A DNA stretch of 64,000 nt from Typhlomys cinereus. Taxonomy: Eukaryota > Chordata > Mammalia > Rodentia > Platacanthomyidae. Of the stretch, positions 11,870 to 23,535 are shown in pieces. The stretch lies in contig JALPQD010000006.1 in assembly GCA_023101885.1 (NCBI GenBank), positions 13,501,585 through 13,565,584 on the forward strand. The letters run 5' to 3'. A program made the translations under genes and the position numbers. Positions within the stretch are counted from its first letter, which is position 1. The number at the start of each line of letters is the position of its first letter. The notes beneath the pieces were generated by a model. It did no database searches, was not told where the DNA came from, and saw only the letters and a list, made by a program, of their open reading frames with translations.

Positions 11870-12170
11870 ATTAAAACAATCTTCTACTTATCTTCCCTTT
11901 CATCCCTGTTTCCCTTGACTATTAAATCAAATCCAAACTTTTCAACTCATTTTCATGACTATAATCTTATCATTTCGACTATTTCCTGACAATCATCAAC
12001 AGCTGAATGGATTATTTTCTTCAATTTTTCTAACATAAAGGCTGCTAACAAACTCAGATTCTTGCTGTAAATTTAAATTAAATAATGAGTATTATGTTTT
12101 GCAGAATGACCCTCATACGAATTTTCAATTCTCTCCCATTCTTTCATATTTTTTGTTTCAGTTATACGTG
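11870..12170 (+). mobile_element. Possible L2 LINE fragment
   Basis: The phrases 'aaatcaaatccaaacttttc' and 'aactcattttcatgactat' resemble the L2 3' region ('aaatccaaactcctcagcct', 'ggcattcaaagccc'). Weak, from pattern memory only. Confidence 0.35.
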
Positions 12171-14160
12171 TTTCTCCTAAATATTGTCAGACACTCCAAG
12201 GATGACTGTTCAACCCATTCTCCAACTGCACTTAAGAAGTAAGTGCTTCTCTAAGTCTAAATGTAAAATAAAAAATTTAAAAGACTAACTCTAGTTGGAC
12301 TCCTACCCAAAGATTGTGGATATCAGAAGCAACAGATGAATCATAAAATGTTTTCAGGAAACACCTAAGTAACAACATATCGCAAAGATCAGAAGAATGT
12401 TTGCAACCTCCTGGGAGGTCGCTTTTTTTTCTGTACTTCTACTAAGAAAAGGGGAGTTAAAATCAAAGCTAAAACAAAAAAGCAAAACCAATAATATCCA
12501 AAACTATGCTGCTCTGCACTAGGTGCATTGTTACATCTTTGGGAATTTTATAGCAGGAATACATTTTTTACATTCACATACTTTATTGATTTTAAATATG
12601 TTATCGTTACAGATGCTTAGTTTTACAATAATATTAGAGCAAATGCTATTAACAACAGTATAAAAAGCCTATCTGACTTAAGGTGCTTCCTCTTATTTCA
12701 AAGGCTACTATTTTAACAGCAAATGCCTCCAACTATGCTTTCATTATTAGAAACCTTATTTTCTTATTATATGCTAGTCTTTTTTCTTTTCTCATATGTG
12801 TGAAATTCCATCAGTGTTACTACTAATATTCATTTTTGATGGCTACAGTTTTTCTAATCTTTGTGTAGCCATATGCTTAATGTTGCATTACTCACTCAGA
12901 ATTTCTTTTTGAAAACATAAAGAAAAATATAAGTATGTTAAGTATGTATTCCTTTTTGAATGCCACTTCATTAAGAAAGTATGTTTCCAAAAGGGACAAA
13001 AATATATAGTGCAAATTAGGAAATCGTCGCACAGTCCTTGAAGTCAGCACTGGGTTGGCACCAAGTTACAAAACACATCAACTAAATCACAGGAAATGTC
13101 AATAATAGTTGGTCAATCTTACTAGAACAGCTTCATGACTCAAGAGCTAAATGAGGCAAACTTTAAATCCTGAGTCACAATATTGCCTAATATTGTTTAT
13201 TGAACGTTTACTTGTTTCCATATGAATCTTGATTACTTAATCATATAATCCTCTGAAGATTATTCTAGAATAATACCTGAAAAGTAAAAGTATTTTCCCT
13301 CGCCTAAGCACAAACTGATCATAGCTACGAGTAACTTTCTTTGTATACCTGACTACTGAAAGCTGACAAAATGTGAACTAAGATTAGCATGCAGAGAAAA
13401 GTCACAAGTTATCAGGACATCTTCAGAGTACTCTGGTCCTGTACAAATCACATTCTGGAGGGACATTCTCCCTCTACTTCTGTATTTTTACAGGCTTAAA
13501 CTTAACATCAGGCGCAAGCAGTACACTGAGTACAATCACAAGAATCTATCATCTACTTAGGAAACACTGAAAGTCTGAGACACACTCCCTCACTGTCTCA
13601 GGTATTGATGGTGAGCATGTGGGAATAGAATTGTGTGTCCCATGTAATTCCCAGTTTACATCTAAAGTGGTAGCCAAGCAGAAACATATGCTCAAAAACA
13701 ATTCTAATTCTCATTCACTGTCTCAAGAAAGCATCAATCAATCAAAGGGGATCACCTTTCTCAGATTTGGTTGCTTTAAATATTCTCTACCTGTATAGTC
13801 ATTGTGTTTTGAAATTCTTTCTACCCATATTGTCCTCTTTAAACCTCTCTTCAGCACATCCACCTTTCATGGGTAGTTGTTGCAATTAGTCTGCATGTTG
13901 CCAATAAATTCATAACAAAATGGCTTATAGGAATAAGGGATTTCATTCTGTCTTACCATTGTCTGGAAACAGCTTTTTAGTCCAGCTTGACAGGTGAGCT
14001 CATACAAACACGAGAAGCAAGGAACTTGCCTCACCATATCCACAGGCCTACTGTGAGAGATTAGATTTCCCTTGGCAGACATCATGTCTGTCTACAAATG
14101 CCAAAGAATGCCAGCTCACTAAACCAGCTAAAGTATGGCAGTAGGCTCATGTTCATGGAA
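12171..14160. other. Unannotated AT-rich DNA
   Basis: No recognisable gene or repeat. Open stretches here are short and lack domains. Confidence 0.5.
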
Positions 14161-14265
14161 TTTACCAGTCTTAGACTGGCTCAGTTCAGGAGTCATAATA
14201 TCTTAGTAGTCCCAGTATGGTGCTGAAGAATACCAAATTTTTCTATACCAGTGTCCCTTACCTTG
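14161..14265 (+). repeat. Direct repeat copy 1 (about 105 bp)
   Basis: Nearly the same sequence recurs at 15346-15448, from 'tttaccagtctta' through 'gctcagttcaggagtcat' and 'atggtgctgaagaatac' to 'cccttaccttg'. By eye the two match at roughly 85-90 percent. They do not resemble any SINE, LINE or LTR elsewhere in the window. Confidence 0.9.
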
Positions 14266-15345
14266 TTTGTCTACCTGGTGAAACACCCACCATGGAATTG
14301 GTTTTCCCCATCAATTATACAATCTCTGAAGGCTTTCGATGGGGTAACTCAAATACTAATTACTTGCAAATGTGCTCAAAGTTAGCGCCTTCAATTGTCA
14401 AGTTCATATATGTAATCTATGAACATACTGCTCATTTTTACTCTTTAATCTTTTAATCTTATCTAACTGAACTTTCGACATTTTACAATGAACCTTCTCA
14501 CCCATGGTTCTTTGCAAACTGTTTTCCAGTCTATCTACCAAGGTCTTGCAATGAACAAAGTTCTTAGTAAAAATGGAAGAAATGAGAAGAGCCTATTCTA
14601 TGATTGAATAAAGAGAAAGCTATTAACAAGCACATGAAATTATTTTTGTTCCATGTAGATCCAGACCTCAAAATTTTGCAAATCACTGGCCACATCGCTT
14701 TTAATGTCTCCCTGTTCCATTTATCCTCAATTTCATTTTTTATCTAGTTACCAGGCATAGTATATTGCCAACATACAGTACAGGCAAAATAAGGGAGTCC
14801 ATGGTATTCTGTTTTACAAGCACAGGTCTATATTTACTCCCCAAAGCAGAGCTCCACAAAGCCCATCTTTCACTATCTCTTTCTTAGTTATAGCCATAAT
14901 CTTACATTTTCATGTGGAGATACCCTTTACTATTTCTAGTCAGAACAATATGACAATCCTTTAACTTTCATTTTCTTAAATAGGCTTTTAGTACAAAATT
15001 CATCTTTCTCGTTACAAAATACTAATCATCCTCAGCTTATGGGCTTTAAGATATTGAAAGCAACTGCTCTATTTAATTACAACCAGGAAGAGTCACTGAA
15101 ACTGATATATGTTTAAATGAAATAAGGTATGTATCAGTTCAGGAAGATGAACTAACTACCTGTTCCCACAAAGCAAGTACAATGGAGCATAGTTACAACC
15201 CTGAAATGAACCTTCATTTTTACATGATTCTTCGTTTTACTTTTGACTATATTTTTGTTGTTTAATCTTACAGTTTCTTTCAACAAAAAAAAAGTTAACA
15301 CTTTTTAAATCACATTATAATCACTTTTTTGTACACAGTCCTATC
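14266..15345. other. Unannotated spacer between the two direct repeats
   Basis: An open stretch of 79 codons (14217-14456) overlaps repeat copy 1 and has no recognisable domain. No gene is called. Confidence 0.5.
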
Positions 15346-15448
15346 TTTACCAGTCTTACTAGCTCAGTTCAGGAGTCATTATATCTCAGTAGTCCCACTA
15401 TGGTGCTGAAGAATACTGAACTGTTCTATACCAGTTTCCCTTATCTTG
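15346..15448 (+). repeat. Direct repeat copy 2 (about 103 bp)
   Basis: Partner of the 14161-14265 repeat, in the same orientation and about 1.18 kb downstream. Similarity stops abruptly on both sides. Confidence 0.9.
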
Positions 15449-16642
15449 AAATGAACCACAGTGTATCCTTCTAACTTCCTTGCAGTCACCTAATCCACTT
15501 ACCTCCCAGCTACCAATCAACTCTCTATGCTTTAGTCTTTTCAGGTTATCTAGAATTTACTTTTTTCTTCTCTGTTCCCAGCAGAGAATAAATTAAAGTA
15601 GTTTTTAAAAAGTCAGATCCAAACAGTTGGCTGTAACGAGCCTTCCTACTATTTATCCACTTCCTTGACTTTTCACTCATTAGTAGATCATTAATAGATT
15701 TTCTTTTTCAGAAATCCTGTTTCTGGCTAGCTTGTGGGATTCAAGTTGGTAGAGCTCATGATAAATACTGGATATACAAGGATTTAAAATAGACTTTTAG
15801 ATATCAGAACTTTCCAACATAGTCAAGAAGACTCAAGTCATCAATAGCAATAGCATAGATTGGATAACATATTTTTACTTATTTTGCTTTAATTGTGGCT
15901 ATATGTATGTATATATTCTTATTATATAGAAGACTATGTTACATATAGTAAATAAAACTACCAAAAATTGATTAAGACATTAGGAAACAAGGCATGTAAG
16001 AATAACAAGAAGAAATGAAATAAAAAAGATGCAATTAGAAAAGAAAAATAGAGCTTGCTTAAATACAGGCATAATTCAGTAAAAAGCAGATGAGGAAAAG
16101 GAAATTGCATAAGTTGATGGTATTTGGGGTAGTATGACCAGGGAGGTGACACTTGTCTCAAATAAAGAAAAGCTATGAAATCAAGTTATATCCCCTGTGC
16201 CACTGTGCACTGAGTTCAGTGGTTTTCATGGCTTATATTAATATTTTAATTAATATATTAATTTAATATTTTAATTAATATAAAGAAATTCCTAAATTCT
16301 AAGGTTTTTCACATTTAGTAACAGTGGATAAATTGATTTTATTAACAGCCAAATAGATGGTAAAACAGTATATGTGGCATGATGACACTTTGGAAACCAT
16401 ATAACTCAAGCCACTACTTTTTTCTAATTTAAAAAAATTCTTTTAGAGTTTCATTCATGAATACAATGAATTCATGATCTGTTCACTTTGTTCTTGATCT
16501 AATCCCCCATCCTTTTCCCATAATAGCCATTCTTCTTCCCTACTAGTCTCGGTCCTGTCTTCATGTCTTTTCACATGTATTTCATCTGAGTTGCTTCTCA
16601 TGCCATGTGCCTGAGCACTTGTTGGAGCATGAATCATATATC
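15449..16642. other. Unannotated AT-rich DNA
   Basis: Contains a near-palindromic AT-only tract at about 16238-16285 built from 'attttaattaatat' units. No gene is seen. Confidence 0.5.
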
Positions 16643-16647
16643 AGTGG

Positions 16648-16991
16648 GTGTGCCGGTTATTGCCATGAGAGAGCACCCAAAGTCAACCAACTTAAGGGAG
16701 AAAGGGAGATTTATTCAGCTTATGGTTCCAGAGGGAGATACAGTTTCTAAAACTGGAGGTGGCATGGCTGGCTGGCCAAAGCCGGAGGAGGCTAAGTCAC
16801 TGCAGACATCTTGAAAGCTGAGAGCTGCAGACTGCTTGCAGCAAAGGCAGACTTCTGGAGGTAGTGTGGAACTAATCCACCTCAAGGCCCATCCCTTGCG
16901 ACTGCTTTCCTCCAGCAAAGCTCCACCTCTCAAGGTGTTATGACCTTGCCAAACACATGAGACTGTGGGGGACACATTTCAAACCATGATA
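16648..16991 (-). repeat. MaLR LTR (3' LTR in element sense)
   Basis: Aligned by eye to 18652-19002. Shared blocks include 'aacttaagggagaaag', 'agatttattcag', 'gtcactgcagacatcttg', 'aatccacctcaaggccc', 'ctccacctctcaaggtg' and 'gagactgtgggggacacatt'. The plus-strand 'agatttattca' is the complement of a polyadenylation-type region (aataaat) on the element strand. Confidence 0.88.
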
Positions 16992-17183
16992 CTTCACCCC
17001 TGGCCCCCACAGGCTCATTGCCATCTCATTATGCAAACCATACTCAGTGAAACTTTAACAGTCTTCATAGACTACATCTGTAGTCCCAACACAGTCCAAA
17101 AGTCCAAAGTCCAAAGTCAAAATCAAAACACAAGTTACATACTTCCAACATAAAATGGCACAGAATAAATATTCCCATTCCAA

Positions 17184-17355
17184 GTTTGATATACTCATTA
17201 AAGGATGCTTCAGAGATGGGGGAGGGGGCACTGGGAGAAAGGGAGGGAAGGGGGAAAGAAAGGGACAAAGTGGGGAGGGAACAGAGAGGTCAGGGAGGGG
17301 TAGAGGGAGGGAGGGGACAGAGGTTCCTATTATGTTTGTATGAACAGAAAAAAAA
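17184..17355 (+). mobile_element. Short L1 3' tail nested in the MaLR
   Basis: A 5'-truncated L1 of about 172 bp containing only the last part of the 3' UTR: 'actcattaaaggatgcttca', the G-rich purine tract (17215-17325), 'tatgtttgtatgaacag' and an A tail. It is flanked by the 13-bp TSD attcccattccaa at 17171-17183 and 17356-17368. It therefore post-dates the MaLR. Open stretches on either strand here are by-products of the low-complexity tract. Confidence 0.93.
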
Positions 17356-18634
17356 ATTCCCATTCCAAAATGAAGGAATGGGGGCATATATAGGAAAAAT
17401 TGGTCCATAACAGGACCGAACACAGGCAGAACAAACTCCAAATCCTGTAGCTCCAAATCCAACAGGTGAGCCTCTCATAGAAATCATCTCAGTTCCAAAG
17501 GGCTTTGGTTCCAATGCTCCAATACAGCTGGCCGTAGAACACATCACTCTCTTGGGCTGACAACTAGGATATACGACTCTCCTTGGCAGGTGTCCCACGT
17601 TGTTTCTGGCATCTCTAACATGTTTACTTCTCAATGGCAAACCAGGCTTGAACCCACAGCAAAAACTGCCCTTCTTGGGCCTCTAAACTGAAGACTTTCT
17701 GCCACATGCTGCCTGACTTCCATAATTTTTTGAAATCTTGGAGGAAGACTCCACCATCTCCTCCCTCTTACATCCTTCATGCTTCTAAACCAGAACCACG
17801 TGGACGACATTGCTAAGACTGGCTCCCTTGAATCATAGCTGATTCTGCTTCTCTATGCTGACCATCTCTTTCACTCCTGGGCAGTTGCTTTGTAGGAGAA
17901 ACCAACTCTTGCTTTGGAACTCCACCCTTTAGCTCACATCTTCTGAAAGGATTTGCATTCTTATGGGTGGGAGCCTTCTCTGAGGATCCTGCCCTCAAGA
18001 TAGAGCCTCTCCAAATTGACAGCAGGCTTTGATTTACAAATGGAGCTAGTCTATTTAATAGCGATTTTTTGTTCTCTGCTTCTTCCTGGTTCAGCTTTTT
18101 AAGTTTGCCATTGCATTTTTAATCATCAGATCTTACAGTTTTTGCTTCTTCCTGCCTGATTCTTTGCTCTTTTTCATAACTCTGAAGACAACTAAAAGTG
18201 TCCATATCACATTAAGATTATATTGTGTTGAAATTTCTTCCTCCAAGCACTCCAGTTTAACTTCAGGCAAGCTTTCACGATGAGGGCAAGACTTCATTAA
18301 AAACTCTGCCAACACATGGCTCCATGTGTCATTCATCCCATTGCAAACACAGTCTCTGTTCCCCAGCAGGCTTACACTGCCTGCATCTCTCACAGCATTC
18401 CTCTTCTCTGAGCTCTCACAAGAAACCATTTGGCCCCCTTGCCAAGACACAAAGACTTTTCCCAGCACCAAGTCCCAAAGTTCTCCATATTTCTCCCAAC
18501 AAACAGTTCCAAAGGCACACTAGCCACACCACAGCATTGGCCATACTGCTGGGTACCAACTTCTCTCAGCTTCATTAACAGCTTCACCTTGTGGTACCAG
18601 ATGCTCTTACTCTCACAGCAATATCCCACTACCT

Positions 18635-18650
18635 GGTACCAATTTCTGTA
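18635..18650 (-). other. Primer-binding-like site of the MaLR element
   Basis: Plus-strand ggtaccaatttctgta, directly next to the LTR at 18652. The same motif borders MaLR/THE1 LTRs in other mammals. Which tRNA it pairs with cannot be proved here; ERVL elements are usually linked to tRNA-Leu. Confidence 0.65.
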
Positions 18651-18651
18651 C

Positions 18652-19002
18652 TGTTACTCTTAACTGTTACTGTAGAGAGCACTCAAAATCAAGAAACTTA
18701 AGGGAGAAAGAGAGATTTATTCAGTTTACGGTTCCAGAGGGAAGATAGGATCTCTCATAGCTGAGGCAGCCTGGCTGATTGGTCAAAGCTGGAGGAGGCT
18801 AGGTCACTGCAGACATCTTGGAAGCTGAAAGCTACAAGACTGCTTGCTGCAAAAAGCAGACTTCTCTTGGAGGTAGGGTGGGACTAATCCACCTCAAGGC
18901 CCAGCCTTTGTGACTGCCTTCCTCCACAAGGCTCCACCTCTCAAGGTGCTATGACCTTGCCAAATACATGAGACTGTGGGGGACACATTTCCAACCCTGA
19001 TA
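18652..19002 (-). repeat. MaLR LTR (5' LTR in element sense)
   Basis: Partner of the LTR at 16648-16991, same orientation. On the element strand this is the upstream LTR, so any residual promoter activity would read toward lower coordinates. The outer end is fixed by the gtggg TSD at 19003-19007; the inner end is uncertain by a few bases. Confidence 0.86.
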
Positions 19003-19007
19003 GTGGG

Positions 19008-21224
19008 TATACTATTGAGGAAAGGATCTTGCCTGACCCCTGATCAGCATCAACACTCAACAGTTCCCAGGGAGTTTTAGGGCCTTTTGAAATATGATTT
19101 CCCCTTCCAATTAATTTAATACTGAAGTCTGGTGGTTGACATATACAGATTTCTATGAAAAGAAATTTGAAGGAGAAATAAACATGCATGTATTATCCTC
19201 AACAGGCTTTTTAAATTTATGGGCACTGTCCTCTACAGAAAAAGTTTGTTACTGAAGGCTGAGATCTTGAAAAAAAAATCTCGATCTATGTTGCAAATTA
19301 CAATGAAGGCAGATATTTGTGATGTTTTGATTAATTGTATCTTCGGTACTCAGAAAAGTTCAAGGCATTCTAACTACTACACCATATACATTTTAACTAA
19401 ACAGTTGACCAAATAGTGATTTGAAATGAAGGAATGAATGGGTCTATGCAGGAGCATGTATGTGTTAAGGGTATAAATATATAATTAATTAGGAGACTGG
19501 CCATGTTAGTTAGGTGTTACTAAATTTGTTTTGGTTTGGCATTTAAAACCATGTTGTTTTCTCCTTGGCACTTCTCAGAGGCATCACAAATGTCTATGAA
19601 GCAATGATCTTGGCTTCAAATGTCTTTACTAGTATTCCAGGGGAGTTAGTATCCATTAAAGAGCAAGATCTCCAGGGTGCCCTCTTGGTAGAATTATTAG
19701 GAAAAGTTTAAAAACTTATTAAGAAATCAAATATCAAAGTGGTGATATGAACAGCCCACCTTTTATCTTACTTTTCAAGGGCAGGGACATACAGGCAATG
19801 TTTCTTTTATATACCAAGTTCCCATGAAGTTGAGCAGAAGCACTGCTTTGAAGAGAAACTTGAAACCAAATTCCCAAAGGGTTCCCAACAGGTTTTCTCA
19901 ATTTGTGGGCACTGTCCTCTACAAATCTATTTCATTCCAGACTTTCCTTGGAAACCAAAGATATATGTCCTTTTCTTCATATTTGAAAATGGAATCAGTC
20001 CTGGTGAAAAGGAAAAATAAAAACTGAAATCCTGTCTTTATTCAAGAATCTATGCTGACTGGATGAACAGACTATTAACACGCATTCTTGTGGTAGTATC
20101 ACCAATAGTTCTGCATCTGCAGTGTTACTATCGTCACTCAGACATCTACAGAAATCCAGTTCACATAAGGCACTTGTGAAGATGAGTCATGCTTAAATGT
20201 GCATAAAGAAAGTAAATGCTGTGTCAGGTCATAAATGGGGAACTAGAGACTCTCCCTTTTATAAATAACTTACAAATCTCCTGTTCAAACTCCAGAGTCA
20301 AGGCAAAATCACATAGACTGACAACAATTCTCTTAAAAATAAATATTCCTGAAATGCTCCCTGTTCTTTGAATATATTCAAACAAGTAGATATCTCAGCA
20401 TTTCATTGATGGCTTATCAAATCACAGAATGGAACAGGAGGAGAAAATAAAAAGGGATTTCCTAGGGGAGCTGCCTGACCATTGTTCTATAAAAACATAT
20501 GAACATATTGTATGAACTCATCTTCACAGGAAGTCATTCGCTTAACAAGCACAGACCTATAAGTTAATATTAAAAATCACTTTAATTTCAACAGCAACAA
20601 AGCTAGTAACAATTACATAAAACCCTTATTGTGGCATCGTCATCACTACCCTCAGCAGAGACACTGCCAGCACCAAGAAGCCAGTCCTCAGTTCACCACA
20701 GAAAACACTCTGCACAGGCGCTCAACCCAAGAGCAAGTCAGTGGTGAGAGGGCCCCTTTTATTTTATTACAATGGCATTCTCTTAATTTTTCAGTTCTCT
20801 GTATTGATGGCCTCTCTCATGTATAGGTCTATTAGATTCTACTTCCTGTACTGTCCTCCCAGGAATTTGTGCTTGCCAACTACAATAAGTTGTTTTGACA
20901 ACTTGTCTAGCTATACAATACTCTGTTTCTTTCCCTCTGCAGTCTTTCTGGCTTCAAATGAGTGCCTTCAAAATATAGCAAAGACTATCCAACCAAACTG
21001 TGCAATAGGGGGAAAAGCTCTCTGTGCAGAAATGCTGTCCTGCCAAAACCATAATCTCTCAGGTGCCCACCATTCCCTCTTTCTTTCCTTCTTTATTTTT
21101 ATAGATAAATCACCTCTGCTATCTTGTCTATTCCTATCTTAATAAGGAATGACTGCCGTGACTACCCCCATCTAGCTATGCCATTCACTGCTAGCACCTC
21201 TGCTCTCCTCGTGTGCTTCAAGAA
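19008..21224. other. Unannotated DNA with a short dispersed duplication
   Basis: A 38-bp match (core tgggcactgtcctctaca) occurs at 19200-19237 and 19886-19923. Positions 20640-21200 are somewhat richer in GC than the surroundings and hold a 133-codon open stretch (20741-21142) without recognisable domains; I do not call it a gene. Confidence 0.5.
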
Positions 21225-21299
21225 GAACTGATTAGCACTTTGCATAATTAACCTGATTAGCACTGTGCATAATCAAACTGATTAGCACTTTGCATAATT
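21225..21299 (+). repeat. 25-bp unit, three tandem copies
   Basis: Three head-to-tail copies with an exact 25-bp period (21225, 21250, 21275). Each holds ctgattagcactttgcata, with one G for T change in copy 2. Each unit carries an ATGCAAAG-type sequence on the minus strand (ATGCACAG in copy 2), near the POU/octamer consensus, and an ATTAG homeobox-like core. Confidence 0.95.
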
Positions 21300-21755
21300 A
21301 AAAAGAAATAATAATAATAACAATAATAAGCACTAAGTAATATCAAAAGCTGTTAGTCCCACAGCCTTTTGGTTACTTCCAAGATTAGTTCAGTGTAGTG
21401 TAGTTTGCACCTTCACAATGAAATCTTTTCTTTAACTCAAAATTCAAAGTAATTAAAATTATTCCAATCCATAAGCACATTATGGTTTTTATAACCAGCT
21501 TTAGTTTCCAAAATGTTTGGTTTCTTGCCTCTACATGTCTCCCTCAGTTTGGGTTTCAGGTACTCTACTCATGCTGAAGTTGAAAAAAATGAGAACTATA
21601 ACACCAAATCTATGTATGGAAAATACATAGAATAGAATCTAATATATATGCTGCTCTGTAACAGCATCATTGCCCTATGGATTGCCTCTAGGTGAGGGTG
21701 AGCCACAGCCCAAGAGTGAAACAACGTATCAGGGTGGTCTGGCTGTACCCTTTAC
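21300..21755. other. Unannotated AT-rich DNA
   Basis: Begins with an (ATA)n-like stretch. No gene or repeat is recognised. Confidence 0.5.
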
Positions 21756-21890
21756 ATTGCTATCCAGGAAGGCAATTCAACCTCTCATAACCTCAGTTTC
21801 TCATCTGTAAAAATGGAAACTATGACACATTCTATTCTGCCTAATTAAAGGAAAAGTGCTTTTTAATGAATGATATTTCAACAATATGTT
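21756..21890 (+). mobile_element. MIR SINE relic
   Basis: Contains 'ggcaattcaacctctcataa', 'cctcagtttctcatctgtaa' and 'aaatggaaactatga', close to the MIR 3' core (acctctctgagcctcagttt, cctcatctgtaaaatgg). Confidence 0.78.
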
Positions 21891-22279
21891 AGTTAACCTG
21901 TTCTATGGCCCTAAAACTCTTAGTTCGCAAACTTTATTGCATACCACAAACAACATCAACACAGTGAATAATAATGAAATTTTATATTTTAATGCCTGTG
22001 AATCAAAAGTTCTGAAATCTTTTGCATAAATTTTCCATATTTTCTGGTCAATGGCTGAATATGATTAAAAGTTGACTTGGAGTTATAATTTTACTTTAGC
22101 AATTATTGTATCCATCATAGCTCTCATTTGTGTTTCCACAGAGGTTAAAATCAAGCTGTTCCTGGAAATTCACAAGAGAGAAAGAGGGAAATCTAGTATG
22201 TTTCTACTAATTTGGGAATGCAACATGGAGAATTCTGCAACTCTGCTTTTTTTCTACCCTAACATAGCCAACCATCTGT

Positions 22280-22430
22280 TCCTTACTACATGTTACTTCA
22301 ACTTCACCTTCCTTTGAGAAACCTTTCTCTGATATCCCTCAGTCAGAATTACTGTTTTATTTTTCAATATTATATATGTAACTTTTACAGTGTGATATGT
22401 GTTAAGCATTTGTATATATGGTTTCCTTGG
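22280..22430 (+). mobile_element. Possible L2 LINE fragment
   Basis: 'acttcaccttcctttgagaa' and 'acctttctctgatatccctc' resemble the L2 3' segment (cacttcctccaggaagcctt, tccctgatc). Diverged. Confidence 0.45.
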
Positions 22431-22489
22431 TAGAATGAGAGAACTGCGAGAGAATATTATGTCTTCTTTTGCCCAAGAATACATGCACT

Positions 22490-22533
22490 ATGAGAGATAC
22501 TTGGAATGAGAATGAGAGATACTTGCAATGAGA
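22490..22533 (+). repeat. 22-bp unit, two tandem copies
   Basis: Unit beginning atgagagatacttgg at 22490-22511 and repeated at 22512-22533 with a single G to C difference. Confidence 0.93.
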
Positions 22534-23487
22534 ATTCCAAACTTTTTATAGTAAACTTGAGGAAAAGGAACAGAAAAAAATAATATTATATAAGTGTTAA
22601 ATGCAAGCCTGAGGAATTAAAACACTATGAATTACAGAGAACAGAGGTATTTCATATATGCAGGACTAAGTGTCTGCTCTTAAGATCATTATTCACTCAG
22701 TCACTCAAAACAAAATATGAATGTTTGGGAAATGTTATGCATTTTGCTGCATCTTGAATGCAGTATTGTTTGAAAAAAAGTACTTATTGGTCTGAAGGAA
22801 CTTATATTTTGTATATTTAAGGTATTTACATTAGCAGTTGATAGGCTTGGACAAAGTGAAAACCTCCATTCCTCTGAGGAAAGATGCCCAAAACATAAAC
22901 AGAATGACTAACTGGGAGGCACCTATTATGAAGCTATAAGGTCTTGGGAGAGAGCAATCTAAGCAAAGGAGAGCAATTTCTTTCTTGGCCAATCTTTCAT
23001 TTCACAATTCACTTAATTCAAGAAGGAAAATGCTGCTGTAGAGATTATTCAAGTCCAAATGTTCCTGGTGAAGGTACTTCCAGTAATTCTGGGAAAGAAG
23101 CCAATTCCCTAGTTTTCTATGTAAATATTTTAAAAACAAGCACATATATATAAGCACAAAGGAAAGGTCAAGAAGACGTAAGTCTTTTAAAAATCTATTT
23201 TAATAATTTTTTTCTGTGAGTGTCCACAGAAGTTTGGGCTTTTTTGTAGCCTTAAATTTTCTTTTACACAATACACCTGCTTTTTTTTCTAAACTAAATA
23301 TTTCTTCCATCTAATGACTCTCTTTATTAGACAGCATCTAATTTGCATACATTTACATACAATTTAACTGCTAGCTTGTGAGAACAAAGAAATGGCTCTG
23401 TATTGTACTGAAGGACAATACTCGGTTTAGGAAGGTATAAAAACCAACCAGCTCTGTGACTGTGTAAGCTCTTTGTTTCAGATATAC

Positions 23488-23535
<48 letters not shown>

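Larger units (their letters stand above)
16643..19007 (-). mobile_element. ERVL-MaLR retroelement, complete LTR-internal-LTR structure
   Basis: Two similar direct repeats (16648-16991 and about 18652-19002) flank about 1.65 kb of internal sequence. The whole is bounded by a 5-bp direct repeat gtggg at 16643-16647 and 19003-19007, the TSD length usual for ERVL-type elements. On the minus strand each LTR starts like MaLR LTRs ('ggaaatgtgtcccccacag'). A primer-binding-like sequence (plus strand ggtaccaatttctgta, 18635-18650) lies just inside the 5' LTR, as in MaLR and THE1-type elements. The internal part has no long ORF, matching the non-coding interior typical of MaLRs. By eye the LTRs are about 85 percent alike, so the insertion is old. 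A short L1 is nested at 17184-17355. Confidence 0.87.

Noticed and set aside
14217..14456. 79-codon open stretch as a possible small exon
   Set aside because: It overlaps a duplicated non-coding segment whose second copy is not open, and it has no recognisable domain or splice context.
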